Below, piece after piece: positions 30,350 to 39,822 of a stretch of DNA of 64,000 bases (within the stretch, counting starts at the first letter, position 1; each line of letters opens with the position of its first letter). A model generated the notes under the pieces. That model saw nothing but the letters and a program-made list of their open reading frames with translations. It was not told where the DNA came from and searched no databases. The DNA comes from Billgrantia lactosivorans. Its GTDB lineage: Bacteria; Pseudomonadota; Gammaproteobacteria; Pseudomonadales; Halomonadaceae. The translations under genes and the position numbers were made by a program. The stretch lies in assembly GCF_003254665.1 (NCBI RefSeq), contig NZ_QHGY01000001.1, positions 620,001 to 684,000 of the forward strand, given 5' to 3'.

Positions 30350-30365
30350 TTTAGCGGTGGAAACG

Positions 30366-30403
30366 AAAAGCCCCTGAGCCAGGTAGCTGGCTCAGGGGCT
30401 TTT
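30366..30403 (+). terminator. Rho-independent terminator of the liu operon
   Basis: Perfect 17-bp stem (AAAAGCCCCTGAGCCAG / CTGGCTCAGGGGCTTTT), loop GTAG, followed by T residues, 17 bases after the liuE stop. The A-rich left side means it can also terminate minus-strand transcription from the island. Confidence 0.93.
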
Positions 30404-30470
30404 TGTCAGGTGAGTACCGTCGCACTTCAGGCAAGGGCACCTGAACCACAGCAAGCGGAGCTGTCTCTCC

Positions 30471-31547
30471 TCATGCCATCGCGGCTTTCAGCTGTTCCTT
30501 GTAGGCAGCCATCTCTACCTTCCCAAGCTGCGGGGTGAGCTGGCAACGCTGGCGAGACCAAGGATATTCGATCTGCGCCTTGAGGTGGGCGGCGCCCTCG
30601 CCCTTCTTCCATGCCTCTAGGTCCAGGTCGCGCCAGTAGCGCGGGTCGCGCCCGGTTTGTCGGTCGTGCTCGGCGGTGGTGGGGTCGAGATGCCGGAACG
30701 GCTCCAAACGCGGCACGTCGGGCATGGGTTGGCTCACGTCCATGTAACGCTGCAGCATGTCCCACGTGGCATGCACCTCGTGCTTGTGGTCGACGATGGC
30801 GCTGAGCGAGGTCTGGTTGAACTGCTTGCCGGTATAGCGGTGCACGAACATCAAGCGGTAGAAGATACCGCCCCGCTGTACCACGCGCTCCACATAGCCG
30901 TCGAACTCGACGAAAGGTGCCTTCAGCGGTGGCTTCTTCTTGCCTTGGGCGAAACTCACCATTCCGGTTTGGCGGTTGAATTCGCTGCAGCGGTTTTCCA
31001 TATAGCGATTAGCTCGATTGGCAGACCATCGACTAAAGGGACGTAAAATCAATGCAAAAAACTTGATCAGCCAATTAAAAACAGGTTGAGTTGTATATGC
31101 CGCAATCGCGATAGCGAATACCAGCCCCCCTCCAGCCACCAGCAAAAACAAAAACATGGCCAACATAACACTATAACCACGCTCCTGCATATAAAAAACA
31201 ATCACTCCCGAGAGATAAAATGGAGCTAAAACCAAAAGACAGAAATAAAAAAAGGGAAAGGCCATCAATATGACAGAAAGCCCTAGCTTGCTTTTTAGAA
31301 AACGAATGCGCTGGTGATCCCACCACCAATCATCCGTCTTGAAGAACGCCTTGTCCTCACAATCCAAATGCTGAACGAACTCGGCATCCTCGCAGAGCTG
31401 CTGATAGGGGTCGATACTGGCATAATCCCCAAAAGGCAGCAGCTCCTCACCAATACGCTCTCGCTTCTTCGGCGCTGCCGGCATCGCAGGAATAGCACTA
31501 GCACGGTAGGCACCGGAACCATAGTGGGAGGAGCTTGCCTCTTTCAT
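30471..31547 (-). CDS. Membrane protein coupled to the T6SS effector, candidate immunity or accessory protein
   Basis: 358 residues. Residues 75-160 contain two or three membrane helices (LSVILMAFPFFYFCLLVLAP; MLAMFLFLLVAGGGLVFAIA), and the rest is soluble, with conserved-looking blocks such as LMFVHRYTGKQFN and DVSQPMPDVPRLEPFRHLDP. This pattern resembles uncharacterised DUF6708-like proteins found beside T6SS effector genes; the family name is tentative. Its ATG overlaps the stop of the large upstream effector gene, so the two are translationally coupled, as expected for an effector and its immunity or folding partner. Base composition drops in the membrane-helix region. Confidence 0.65.
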   Translation of the reverse strand: MKEASSSHYGSGAYRASAIPAMPAAPKKRERIGEELLPFGDYASIDPYQQLCEDAEFVQHLDCEDKAFFKTDDWWWDHQRIRFLKSKLGLSVILMAFPFFYFCLLVLAPFYLSGVIVFYMQERGYSVMLAMFLFLLVAGGGLVFAIAIAAYTTQPVFNWLIKFFALILRPFSRWSANRANRYMENRCSEFNRQTGMVSFAQGKKKPPLKAPFVEFDGYVERVVQRGGIFYRLMFVHRYTGKQFNQTSLSAIVDHKHEVHATWDMLQRYMDVSQPMPDVPRLEPFRHLDPTTAEHDRQTGRDPRYWRDLDLEAWKKGEGAAHLKAQIEYPWSRQRCQLTPQLGKVEMAAYKEQLKAAMA

Positions 31548-34500
31548 ACCTGAAATTCCTTGATGTACCAGTAACGGGGGTCCTGTGAACGCCCTGTAAA
31601 GGATCTGATGAAATCGACGATAGGGTTGTTCACCGTGCGATACGACCGAGCCGGAAGCGCATCATGCTGCCCTTCCACAAAGGGCTCGTACTCCTTGAGC
31701 ATGGGGGTAGGCAGCACCATCTCGCCCAACTCCCATTCGATTCTCGCCTGCAGGGCGACACGCAGGCGAGCCGTGGAGGTCACGCTGGTACCGCCCATCT
31801 CGAAGCTCTCCTCCGCCACCTTGCGCTTGACCAGAAAGCGTACCGCACTTTGCTGCGGCAGCAATTGCCGTTTACCAATCTCGAACGGCTCCGGCGCCCT
31901 TGTGATATGAGAGAGCTGCTCATAGGTGCCAAGCGGGGTGATGGTACCGGTATCGGTCTGCTCCAGCTCCTGCACGGCCAGGTTCAATGTCTCGCCAATC
32001 TTGTAGCGGCTGATCAGCGGCGTGCTGATCGTTACCACATAGTCGCGGCTACTGGGGGCATCAGTGCTTGATTCCCAAACACTTTCCAGCAGTGCCTGGC
32101 GCTCCTCCGCCCCCAAACTGCCGTAGCGCGACACCTCGATCTGAGCCGGGCTCAACTGCGTCAACAGCTGCGGGTAGTAAACGGTATCGTCGGCCGATGT
32201 CACTGTACTGGCAGGATGGGTACCCAGGGGGCCTTGCCTAAGCAATTGCTCGAAGGGGGTATCCTGGTTCATGGCGGCATAGCTGGACCCGCCGATGGCA
32301 AGCCCAAGGCCCAGCAACGCCCAGCCCCAGCCGGGAACCATTATCAGCCCGGCCATTAGCGGAGCGGCAAGAAACAGTGCTCCTCCTGCAATCGCCACAC
32401 CATGGCCAATAGCTGCATCGCGATCCCCTTGCTGCAAACTATTGCGCAACTCCCAACTGCTAACCCCCACTGTTATCACACCAGCGAAGAAGTTAAATAG
32501 CCCAATAGTACGAACCAGTGTAGAGGCTCCTACTTTAGCCAACCTTTTGCCAATAATAGGCCAGCTCTTCATATCAACTAAAGGCCTTTGAGAAATACGC
32601 CCGATTACTGATACAGGCTCCGGATATAACACTGAATGCAACTTCATTGAGGCAGCACTAAGATCAACCAAACCACTCACCACCTTAGAAACTTGAAGCC
32701 CTTCAAGCATGCCATCTTGATACGCTTTCGCAGCACTAGATAATTCTTTACCAAGATTATATATCGCAAACCCCACCAACAATCTCGACACTGAAGGGCC
32801 ATCCATCACCACTTTCACCTGACCGGCAAGCTTGGTCAGACGCAGTTGAGCAACCTTCGCGGCTTCGGGGTGGCCGGCGGGAAGTACGTACACCAGGACA
32901 TGGCCGGCAGCCTGACGGATAGCATCGTCTACTTCAGACGACATGCGCTTCGGGCTGGTCGAGGCTTGCGCATTGCCCCTGGGATCCACCTGCTCAGCGT
33001 AGAGGTAGTCTCGTTGGGTCTGGAGCACACCGCTGGTACGGTCGCGGTCGGTCAGGCCCCATTCGATACCATCGCCATGCACGCCGATGATGACGTAGCG
33101 GCTCAGGTCGACCTCGCCACGCTGCATGACTTGTAGCTCGCCCCTCAGGGAGCCATCGACCAGATTGGCATGGGCACCAACGGCGGTGAACACACGCCGC
33201 ATGTGAACCACTTCCACGTCGTCGCCGACCCGCTCCGCGACTCGCAGCACGGCCTGGCTCCACTGCCCCACTACCGTGTTGACCAAGCCGCCAACCTTGA
33301 TGGCGTTGGCCACGCTGAGCACACCGGCCTGCTGGGTTTGTTCCTGCTCGGACTGGTTTTGGGCGACCAGCCCCAAGGTCTCCAGCCCAAGGCTTTCGGC
33401 TAGGGCCTCGTCGATGTCGCGGTCATCCTGGGCAAGCCGGCGCAGGAAGGCAGGCCGGAAATTGCCACTGCCATCATTGGTGTCGTCATCCGCCGATTCA
33501 TCGGTGGCCTCGTTCTCGTCGGCACTCCAAAGCGCTTGCAACTCCCGGTCGGTCAGCAGCGTCTTGAGCAGTTGCCGGGTACGGGCCTCCTGGCGGGTGT
33601 CGCCCTGGTCGTGGAGCACACCGGGAAGCTGTTGCAGTACGCCGTAGAGATCACCACACAGGGCGTAGCCTTCGCAGATGCCCAGTTCATCGTGGCTGGT
33701 GAAATCACGCAGCACGGCAGTGAGCTGGCCCTGGCTGGCCAGCCGCTCAAGGGCGTCGAGCTGTGAGCGCACTACCGCAAGCGCGGCGTTGCGTTCGGCC
33801 TGCTCCAGGGTGGCATCGAGCTTTGTCGTGTCGATGGTACCCCGAAACTCGGCAAGCGGATTCGCCTCGCCACCGCTCGGCGCGGTGAAGAGAGCCTGGC
33901 GAATCAGCTTGGCCGAATGTCCCAAGGGATTGTCGGCCAGCCGGCTGTCGAGGCCATCCAGATAGTGTTCGGCGAGGTGGATCTGTGCCAGGGCATGGCG
34001 CAACGTAAACGGGGGGTCCGGCAGTGCCACGGCAACGATACCAGCGTTTTCCCGAATGGCAGCCAAGAGGTCTTCACTTGCCTCGCACTCCAGCGCCAGG
34101 GTGGCAGCGCGATCGGTCTCCCCTGCCTGCTCCCACAAGGTCTTGAGCTTGGCGCACAGTTCGCTTCCTGGCGGCGCGGTAAAGTCGGGAGTGAAAGACT
34201 CCGGCGCCTGTAGCATCAGTTCGATACCGAGATCACGCTCGCGCAGTTCCGGCTGGTCAGCCACGCGCCCGGCAGGAAAGCCGGTCTGCATGGAGAGCCA
34301 GCCTTCCATGTCGAGGACGACGGCATGGGCGTGACCGACGGCGGTGGTGCGCGTTTCGAGCCGGCCAGGATTGGCTTCGAGCCAGGTGATATAGGGCCAG
34401 CTCCAGGCGATCTCGCTGTAGGCGAGGCGCACTCGGTGCAAAGTGGCCTGCCCTTGCAGCATCGCAGGCAGCAGGATGTTATCGAGCCATTCACCTGCGC

Positions 34501-34942
34501 TGTCGCGCTCGTTGGGGGTATCGCCGCCCTCGGCCTGCTCGCGATAGTGTTCGACGTCTACATCGCTGAGCTTGCCATCGGGGCCGACCTCGAGTTCGCG
34601 CCACAGGCGGTTGTCGAAAAAGACATAGAGGTATCCCGGGCGCAGCATGGCAGTAGCGATGCCGGTATTGGTCGTTACCCCACTCCGCTGAACGGGACGA
34701 TTGCGCCCGACTTCCGCCAGGGGGCGAACGGCCAGCATGGTGTTGTCCTGCAGGTTGCCATCGGTGCGCTCGAAAACGGTTCTGGCATGTTCCAGCAGCG
34801 GTATCTCGATTTCACCGCCGCCTTCACGCTTGGGAATGACCAGCGCCAAAGTGCCATCTTCCTCGTCTTCGTACTCGACACGGCGCCGCACGCCCAGGTC
34901 GACATCTTCGTCCTGCAGTTCCTTGAGATCGGCTTCGCTCAT
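31544..34942 (-). CDS. Large T6SS effector, VasX / BTH_I2691-like
   Basis: 1132-residue protein encoded directly after vgrG with a 4-base overlap. The N-terminal 250 residues (TAMLRPGYLYVFFDNRLWRE; YSEIAWSWPYITWLEANPGR) resemble the VasX-type N-terminal region of membrane-targeting T6SS effectors. A cluster of hydrophobic helices lies at about residues 805-885 (FNFFAGVITVGVSSWELR; GGALFLAAPLMAGLIMVPG), a plausible pore-forming or membrane-inserting part. The region coding residues about 700-820 is visibly more AT-rich than its flanks, as if that segment had been exchanged. The toxic mechanism is inferred from architecture; no enzymatic motif was recognised. Confidence 0.65.
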   Translation of the reverse strand: MSEADLKELQDEDVDLGVRRRVEYEDEEDGTLALVIPKREGGGEIEIPLLEHARTVFERTDGNLQDNTMLAVRPLAEVGRNRPVQRSGVTTNTGIATAMLRPGYLYVFFDNRLWRELEVGPDGKLSDVDVEHYREQAEGGDTPNERDSAGEWLDNILLPAMLQGQATLHRVRLAYSEIAWSWPYITWLEANPGRLETRTTAVGHAHAVVLDMEGWLSMQTGFPAGRVADQPELRERDLGIELMLQAPESFTPDFTAPPGSELCAKLKTLWEQAGETDRAATLALECEASEDLLAAIRENAGIVAVALPDPPFTLRHALAQIHLAEHYLDGLDSRLADNPLGHSAKLIRQALFTAPSGGEANPLAEFRGTIDTTKLDATLEQAERNAALAVVRSQLDALERLASQGQLTAVLRDFTSHDELGICEGYALCGDLYGVLQQLPGVLHDQGDTRQEARTRQLLKTLLTDRELQALWSADENEATDESADDDTNDGSGNFRPAFLRRLAQDDRDIDEALAESLGLETLGLVAQNQSEQEQTQQAGVLSVANAIKVGGLVNTVVGQWSQAVLRVAERVGDDVEVVHMRRVFTAVGAHANLVDGSLRGELQVMQRGEVDLSRYVIIGVHGDGIEWGLTDRDRTSGVLQTQRDYLYAEQVDPRGNAQASTSPKRMSSEVDDAIRQAAGHVLVYVLPAGHPEAAKVAQLRLTKLAGQVKVVMDGPSVSRLLVGFAIYNLGKELSSAAKAYQDGMLEGLQVSKVVSGLVDLSAASMKLHSVLYPEPVSVIGRISQRPLVDMKSWPIIGKRLAKVGASTLVRTIGLFNFFAGVITVGVSSWELRNSLQQGDRDAAIGHGVAIAGGALFLAAPLMAGLIMVPGWGWALLGLGLAIGGSSYAAMNQDTPFEQLLRQGPLGTHPASTVTSADDTVYYPQLLTQLSPAQIEVSRYGSLGAEERQALLESVWESSTDAPSSRDYVVTISTPLISRYKIGETLNLAVQELEQTDTGTITPLGTYEQLSHITRAPEPFEIGKRQLLPQQSAVRFLVKRKVAEESFEMGGTSVTSTARLRVALQARIEWELGEMVLPTPMLKEYEPFVEGQHDALPARSYRTVNNPIVDFIRSFTGRSQDPRYWYIKEFQV

Positions 34943-37089
34943 CCGTTCTGTCCTCCATTCGTCCGAGCCCGCCCCTTGCGCAGACGAACCTGCTGACCGT
35001 CCTGGCTACCGCTGGTGACGTCGACGAGAAACTCCCGCTCGCCCAGCCCTTCCGCCTCGACCAGCTGTGCCCGCTGGCTGGGTCCATGGCCTGAGAAGGC
35101 GACTTGGGTATGTTCCTCTCGCTCAGCGCGCTGGGGTAGTTCAGGGGGCTGGGCCCCCTGCCCACTTCCCGAGCCGGGGCTGCCGCCGGAGTTGATCCTG
35201 ACCTGGGCGCCGACGATGGTGATGCCGCTGGGGTCGAGCTTGAGGAAGCTGCCGCCGGCCTTGAGGGTGATCTCGGCGCCGGCATCGATCACGGTCTTGC
35301 TGCCGGCCTGGTGGTGAATCTCCTGCCCGGCTTCGACGAGCTGGGCGCGGGCGGTCTTTTCGTGGCGGGTGGCGCCGACGATGAGGTGGTCGTCGCCATC
35401 GACCTGGGTATGCCGCTGACCGTGCACGGTGAGGTGGTCGTGGTTGTGGATCTCGCTGATGCGGTGATGGTGCACGCTGAGATGACTGTCGTTGCCGATC
35501 TCTTCGGTGCGGTCGTTGTTGGTCAGCAGTTCCAGGTCTTTCTGGGCGTGGAGCCAGATCTGCTCCTGGCCGGCCTGGTCCTCCAGGCGCAGTTCGTTGA
35601 AGCCTTCGCCCTGGTGACTCTGGGTGCGGATGACGGTGCGGGTCTTGTGCGCCGGAAGTTCGTAGGGCGGCGTGTTGATGGCGTTGTAGACCCGCCCGGT
35701 GATCAGCGGCTGGTCGGGGTCGCCCTCCAGGTAGCTGACGAGGACCTCGTGGCCGATCCGGGGAATCGCCATGCTGCCGTAGCCACCGCCGGCCCAGTCC
35801 TGGCTGACCCGCAGCCAGGCACTGGCGGTTTCGTTGGGTTCGGCGTAGCGATCCCAGGGGAACTGCACCTTGACCCGGCCGTGTTCGTCGCAATGGATCT
35901 CCTCGCCTTCGGGGCCGACGACGAAGGCGACCTGGGGGCCGTCGACCCGGGGCCTGGGGTTGGGCTCGGGGCGCCAGGCCAGATCGGCGGGCATGAGCAC
36001 CAGTTCGTTGTGGTACTTGGTCATGGCTTCCGAGCCTGCCCGACCCTGCAGGCTGGCAGCGCTGCCCCCGTTATGATCTTGAACGATGCCGTCCTCTTCC
36101 AGCGCCTGGGGCTGCTTGCCGTAATGGACCACGCCGAGCACCTGCCAGTCCTGGTTGAGCTCATCGAGGTCGTGGTCGGTGAGGGTGAAGCGCGTGCCCG
36201 GGGCGAGTTCGGGCAGGTCGCTCTCGGCGTCGGCGGTGTTGGCGCTGCGACGCAGCGATTCGAGGCGGATGCGAGTGAAGGCCTGGCCGGAGGCGTCGGC
36301 CTTGTAGCGGCCGGGGTAGTCGTAGTGTTCGTAGTCGACGCGCTGGGCGTGCTCCTCCAGCCCGTCGGCGAGGTGCTCGTGCAGTTGACCGTAGGCCGGG
36401 TTCTTGAAGGAGTAGTCCTTGAGCGTGGCCGAAGCCGGGGCAACCCGGGCGTGCTGGTGCAGCTTGCGCACGTGGCGCGTGGGCGGCGTGCCGCCGGCGC
36501 GTCCGTGGTAGGTGCGCTCGCCCAGGTGGGGCAGCACCTGAGGGGCGTCGGCGAACACCAGGCGGTGCCCGTCATGAAACTCGTGGAAGTAGAACAGGCC
36601 CTCTTCGGCGGCCAGGCGCTCGACGAAGGCGAGGTCATGCTCCCGGTACTGAACGCAGTACTCGCGCGTTTCGGGTTCGCGGGTGGCGGCGAAGGCGAGA
36701 TCGGTCAGGCCATGCTCGTCGCACAGGGTGTTGAGCACGGTGAGCGGCGAGACCTCCTGGAAGATGCGCGAGTTGTGGCGCAGCGAAAGGCGCCACAGCG
36801 CGGGGCGAATCTCGACGCGGTAGAAGGTGCGGCGGTGGCCGCGATCGCCGCGGCCGAACTCGCTGACGATGCCGTGCACGTGGCGCAGCGCCTCGCCCGC
36901 CTGCCAGATCGTCAGGGTGGCTTCGCGATCGAGAATGTCGGCGGCGGAGAGGCTGCCATCGCGGCTGGCGAAGCGCACCGACAGTTCGAAGGGCTGGGAG
37001 AGCGCTTCCTTGTGAGTGAACTCGACCACCGCCAGGTCGTCGGCCCCGGCCAGGGCCAGGGTGAATTGCCATCCGCTCTCGTTGGCCAT
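34939..37089 (-). CDS. vgrG: Type VI secretion system tip protein VgrG
   Basis: 716-residue spike protein. The gp27-like base is at residues 1-360 (QPFELSVRFASRDG; YCVQYREHDLAFVERLAAEE), the gp5-like OB fold near 390-470 (GRVKVQFPWDRYAEPNETAS, GYGSMAIPRIGHEVLVSYLE), then a beta-helical needle with DHLTVHGQRHTQVDGDDHL and GSFLKLDPSGITIVGAQV. A Gly/Ser linker and a ~60-residue tail follow, perhaps for cargo docking. ATG 37089 has an AGGGAGG ribosome site. No hcp, paar, clpV or sheath genes are in the window, so this is an orphan vgrG-effector island. Confidence 0.93.
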   Translation of the reverse strand: MANESGWQFTLALAGADDLAVVEFTHKEALSQPFELSVRFASRDGSLSAADILDREATLTIWQAGEALRHVHGIVSEFGRGDRGHRRTFYRVEIRPALWRLSLRHNSRIFQEVSPLTVLNTLCDEHGLTDLAFAATREPETREYCVQYREHDLAFVERLAAEEGLFYFHEFHDGHRLVFADAPQVLPHLGERTYHGRAGGTPPTRHVRKLHQHARVAPASATLKDYSFKNPAYGQLHEHLADGLEEHAQRVDYEHYDYPGRYKADASGQAFTRIRLESLRRSANTADAESDLPELAPGTRFTLTDHDLDELNQDWQVLGVVHYGKQPQALEEDGIVQDHNGGSAASLQGRAGSEAMTKYHNELVLMPADLAWRPEPNPRPRVDGPQVAFVVGPEGEEIHCDEHGRVKVQFPWDRYAEPNETASAWLRVSQDWAGGGYGSMAIPRIGHEVLVSYLEGDPDQPLITGRVYNAINTPPYELPAHKTRTVIRTQSHQGEGFNELRLEDQAGQEQIWLHAQKDLELLTNNDRTEEIGNDSHLSVHHHRISEIHNHDHLTVHGQRHTQVDGDDHLIVGATRHEKTARAQLVEAGQEIHHQAGSKTVIDAGAEITLKAGGSFLKLDPSGITIVGAQVRINSGGSPGSGSGQGAQPPELPQRAEREEHTQVAFSGHGPSQRAQLVEAEGLGEREFLVDVTSGSQDGQQVRLRKGRARTNGGQNG

Positions 37090-37236
37090 GATGCCTCCCT
37101 GCATCCGGAAGATGCCGCTCTTATTGGTTAATTAGGGAATCGCAGTCCCTCGCGCGCAAAGCTTATCAATCGTGGCAGTGGGTATCTGTGGCACTTCGCC
37201 GATAAACGTGTAGGAAGGGGCTTACATGAGAGACTG

Positions 37237-37400
37237 GGCATCGATACCGGCATCGCCCTGGACAAGCTCACCCAGGCCGTCGAAGTTGAACCGTTCCAAG
37301 GTGATTGCGGCGCTGGCGGCGAAATCATCCGGCAACAGAATGCAGAGCCCCCGAGCCAGGTATCTGGCCCGGGGGCATCGGTATCGTGAACTGAGTACGA
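37237..37400 (+). pseudogene. Decayed copy of the liuE 3' end plus terminator
   Basis: In the 358-base gap between vgrG and the next gene, one frame reads GIDTGIALDKLTQ, matching [13 protein letters not shown] of liuE; after a frameshift and a short deletion another frame reads NRSKVIAALAAK against [12 protein letters not shown] at the liuE C-terminus. A hairpin GAGCCAGGTATCTGGC inside a C/G-rich stem follows, corresponding to the liu terminator. Orientation is the same as liuE. Alignment was by eye; it is a remnant, not an expressed gene. Confidence 0.82.
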
Positions 37401-37447
37401 GACGGCGCCTCGTCCTCCTGGGGGTGGCTGTCGCCAAGGCGGGCGGA

Positions 37448-38053
37448 TCAAGCACGGCGCAGGCGATACCAGTGCTCATCCGGGCGCAGCACCCATTCCA
37501 GCGGTGGCGGCAGCTTGAAGCAAGATGGCTTCACGTCGGTGACCTGCCAACCGGTGAAGGCGGCCTCGACCTCTTCGCGGCTTACCCCACGGATCAACGG
37601 ACGGAGGCGCCGCGGCCAGCAAAGCAGGAGCACTGTCGCGTCGTCGCTGGCCAGGGCATCCAGGCTGCGGGCCATACCCCGCTGCCGCTCGATATCGAAG
37701 TCATGGAAGGTGCCGGTGTCGAGGATGAGCCGGAAGCCGGAACCCACTTCAGCCGCGGTCAGGCGGGTAACGTCACCGCGCACCAGGTTCATCTCCACGC
37801 CGGCAGCCCGGACCCGTTCGCGCCCCCGCTCGAGGGCCTTTGGCACGAAGTCGACCCCGGTCACCTCCCAGCCCCGCTTCGCCAGCTCGATGCCCCAGAT
37901 GGCGCTACCCGTGCCGACATCCAGGGCACGCCCATAGGGTGGCTCACGGCCCTCTTCCTCGCGCTCGAGCAGCGACGCAAGCGTACGATGGAACGCCTGG
38001 TCGGTATCTTCCCAGGGATGAAAGCCGATGGCATACGCGAATTTCCAGCGCAT
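37448..38053 (-). CDS. Class I SAM-dependent methyltransferase
   Basis: 201 residues. The SAM-binding motif I is ALDVGTGSAIWGIELAKRG (about residues 42-60), followed by the acidic VTGVDFVPKAL and MNLVRGDVTRL motifs. The motif IV equivalent is LILDTGTFHDF. The small-molecule or protein substrate cannot be told. It is the first gene after the 37.3 kb liuE remnant and belongs to a row of small minus-strand genes with little operon structure. Confidence 0.84.
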   Translation of the reverse strand: MRWKFAYAIGFHPWEDTDQAFHRTLASLLEREEEGREPPYGRALDVGTGSAIWGIELAKRGWEVTGVDFVPKALERGRERVRAAGVEMNLVRGDVTRLTAAEVGSGFRLILDTGTFHDFDIERQRGMARSLDALASDDATVLLLCWPRRLRPLIRGVSREEVEAAFTGWQVTDVKPSCFKLPPPLEWVLRPDEHWYRLRRA

Positions 38054-38077
38054 AGGCGGCTCCTCGATCGTCCTCCG

Positions 38078-38479
38078 TTACAAATGAGCGAAGAACTGGG
38101 GGAATTGCTGCCACTGGTCGTTCATGCCGTCCACATAGGTAATCGAAATGCCTGATAGCTCTTCTTCGCTAATGCCTTCCAGGCAACCGATATTGACCCC
38201 GTACATCTTCCCGATAGGCGTCTCGTTGCCGACGCCGAATGGCCGGACACCGCAGACCTTGCAGAAGAAGTGCTGGTTCTTCGTGGAATTGAATAGGTAC
38301 TCGGTGAGCATATGCTCTCCCGAGACGAGACGAAACCCGCCTTCTTTCGCAACGGCGGGCCAGAACCGAGTTCGTCGACAGATAGAGCAGTTGCAGCGGA
38401 AGGAGCCCTGGGCAAGGTCCAGGTCCGCCTCGAAGCGTACGGCGCCGCAATGGCAGCTGCCTTGGTAGGTCTTGAGCAT
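38078..38479 (-). CDS. GFA family (glutathione-dependent formaldehyde-activating-like) protein
   Basis: 133 residues, Mss4-like zinc fold. Zinc-binding cysteines are in GSCHCGAVRFE, RCNCSICRRT and FFCKVCGVRP. Family members include glutathione S-formaldehyde-adduct proteins and centromere-type relatives; most have no proven reaction. The frame is open from 38638, but ATG 38479 (preceded by GAGGAAC) starts the conserved domain. It lies between two methyltransferase genes. Confidence 0.86.
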   Translation of the reverse strand: MLKTYQGSCHCGAVRFEADLDLAQGSFRCNCSICRRTRFWPAVAKEGGFRLVSGEHMLTEYLFNSTKNQHFFCKVCGVRPFGVGNETPIGKMYGVNIGCLEGISEEELSGISITYVDGMNDQWQQFPQFFAHL

Positions 38480-38576
38480 TTCTTGTTCCTCTGGAATGCG
38501 TGGCACAAGGCGGAGTGGCGACTCTCTCCCATGCAGCCCCAACGAGTGCAACGCGAGCGCAGGCGGCAACGGCGCT

Positions 38577-39158
38577 CTATTCGCCGGGTGCCGTCGCCAG
38601 TACACAGAACCCCTCATCCACATCCACCAGCCGGACATCGGCGAATCCAGCAGCCGCGAGCACTTCGGCCAGCCCCTCTTTCACTTGGCCGGAGTGGGGA
38701 GTGAAACCGAGCGCCATTACACCCCCCGGGCTCATCACGCGCCGAATCTCCCGCAGCCCTGCCGCGGCATCGGGCCAGGCCTGCAGCGAATTGATCGCCA
38801 GGGCCTTGTCGAAGGTGGCGTTCCGGTAAGGCAGGTCTTCTACCGAATGCTGCCGAAGCTCAACCCTGCCAGCACGAATTCCCTTGGCGTTGCGAGCCTT
38901 GGCTTGCTGGACCATCTCCCCCGAAGCATCGATGCCGGCGACGCATCCCGATGGAACGCAATCGGCAAGGAGTTGAACTCCGACGCCTGGACCGAAACCA
39001 ACCTCAAGTACGCTGTCGCTCGGCTGGATCTCGAGCAATTCGATGACCCGCTGGGCGATCCGACGATTCATGCGGGCCATGATGGTACCGCCGACTCTAC
39101 CCAATAGGCCCGCCGGGCGACCGAAGGCTCGCATGAAGATGTTCTGAACGAAGCTCAT
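38577..39158 (-). CDS. Class I SAM-dependent methyltransferase (UbiE-like)
   Basis: About 193 residues. Motif I is VLEVGFGPGVGVQLLAD, followed by VAGIDASGEMVQQAK, and the post-motif segment is LREIRRVMSPGGVMALGF, typical of the UbiE/Methyltransf_11 group. I chose ATG 39158 because an AGGAG lies upstream (somewhat far) and the earlier starts at 39197 and 39206 lack one; the true start is uncertain. Substrate unknown. Confidence 0.82.
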   Translation of the reverse strand: MSFVQNIFMRAFGRPAGLLGRVGGTIMARMNRRIAQRVIELLEIQPSDSVLEVGFGPGVGVQLLADCVPSGCVAGIDASGEMVQQAKARNAKGIRAGRVELRQHSVEDLPYRNATFDKALAINSLQAWPDAAAGLREIRRVMSPGGVMALGFTPHSGQVKEGLAEVLAAAGFADVRLVDVDEGFCVLATAPGE

Positions 39159-39330
39159 CGCGGATTCAGTTGTCTCCTGTGGATTCCACGGATTCATGGC
39201 AGGCAACCGCCGCCATCCCGGGCCAGCCGAAACTGGCCTGCCGCCTTCATCAAGTGTGGCGGCCTCCCCGCTGGCCCTCCTCCGGCAGCACCCTACTGAG
39301 CCTAAGCGACGCCTGATGAGGGTGCAAAGT

Positions 39331-39738
39331 TCAAGTCATGCCAGGAGTTGCTTCCCTGCCAAGTCGCGCAAAACCTGCCTGTAGGTGATGTGCGATGACT
39401 GTCCCTTTTCCCAGCATCTCGATCTTTTTCTGTAGCCGTGCCATGACCCTCTCGCTCGCATCTCCGTAGACGTCAATGGATCGCTGATCAATGAGTTCGC
39501 GGAAGGCCCGGAATTTCTCCCACCCGACATCCATATGGAACTCCATCGATGCGGAATCGGGGTGCAGTGCGACGCACGTCATCCTGCTTTCCGTCTCGTC
39601 GATGAAGAATTCGTAGGTGAGAAGCTGTGGTTCGTGTGCATCGACGAAGGCGACAAGATCCTCCATCAACACCTTGACGGCTTCAAGCTTGCCCGGTCGG
39701 ATGTCTGATATATCGATATACAGGATCGGCTTGGACAT
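39331..39738 (-). CDS. Small dimeric alpha/beta-barrel protein (monooxygenase-like, ABM-type)
   Basis: 135 residues with a ferredoxin-like pattern: an opening strand PILYIDISDIRPGKLEAVKV, then TYEFFIDETESRMTCVALHP and a conserved-looking EFHMDVGWEKF. This resembles antibiotic-biosynthesis monooxygenase/quinol monooxygenase-like domains, but no catalytic residues can be assigned. ATG 39738 has GGAG nine bases upstream; the frame is open to 39759. A duplicated 32-33-bp unit sits immediately upstream. Confidence 0.65.
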   Translation of the reverse strand: MSKPILYIDISDIRPGKLEAVKVLMEDLVAFVDAHEPQLLTYEFFIDETESRMTCVALHPDSASMEFHMDVGWEKFRAFRELIDQRSIDVYGDASERVMARLQKKIEMLGKGTVIAHHLQAGFARLGREATPGMT

Positions 39739-39757
39739 GGTTTCTACTCCTCCATGC

Positions 39758-39822
39758 ACCCTACGGGTAACGCTCTAGCTCGGCGGCGCTACCCTACGGG
39801 TAACGCTCTAGCTCGGCGGCGC
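39758..39822. repeat. Tandem direct repeat, two copies of a 32-33-bp unit
   Basis: The unit ACCCTACGGGTAACGCTCTA followed by GCTCGGCGGCGC occurs at 39758-39789 and 39791-39822, essentially identical. Each copy includes the small palindrome CCCTACGGG. It lies just upstream of the ABM-like gene's start, in its probable promoter region. Confidence 0.85.

Noticed and set aside
35311..37131. Plus-strand 606-codon frame opposite vgrG
   Set aside because: Antisense frame without domain signatures; vgrG has base, OB-fold and needle motifs.
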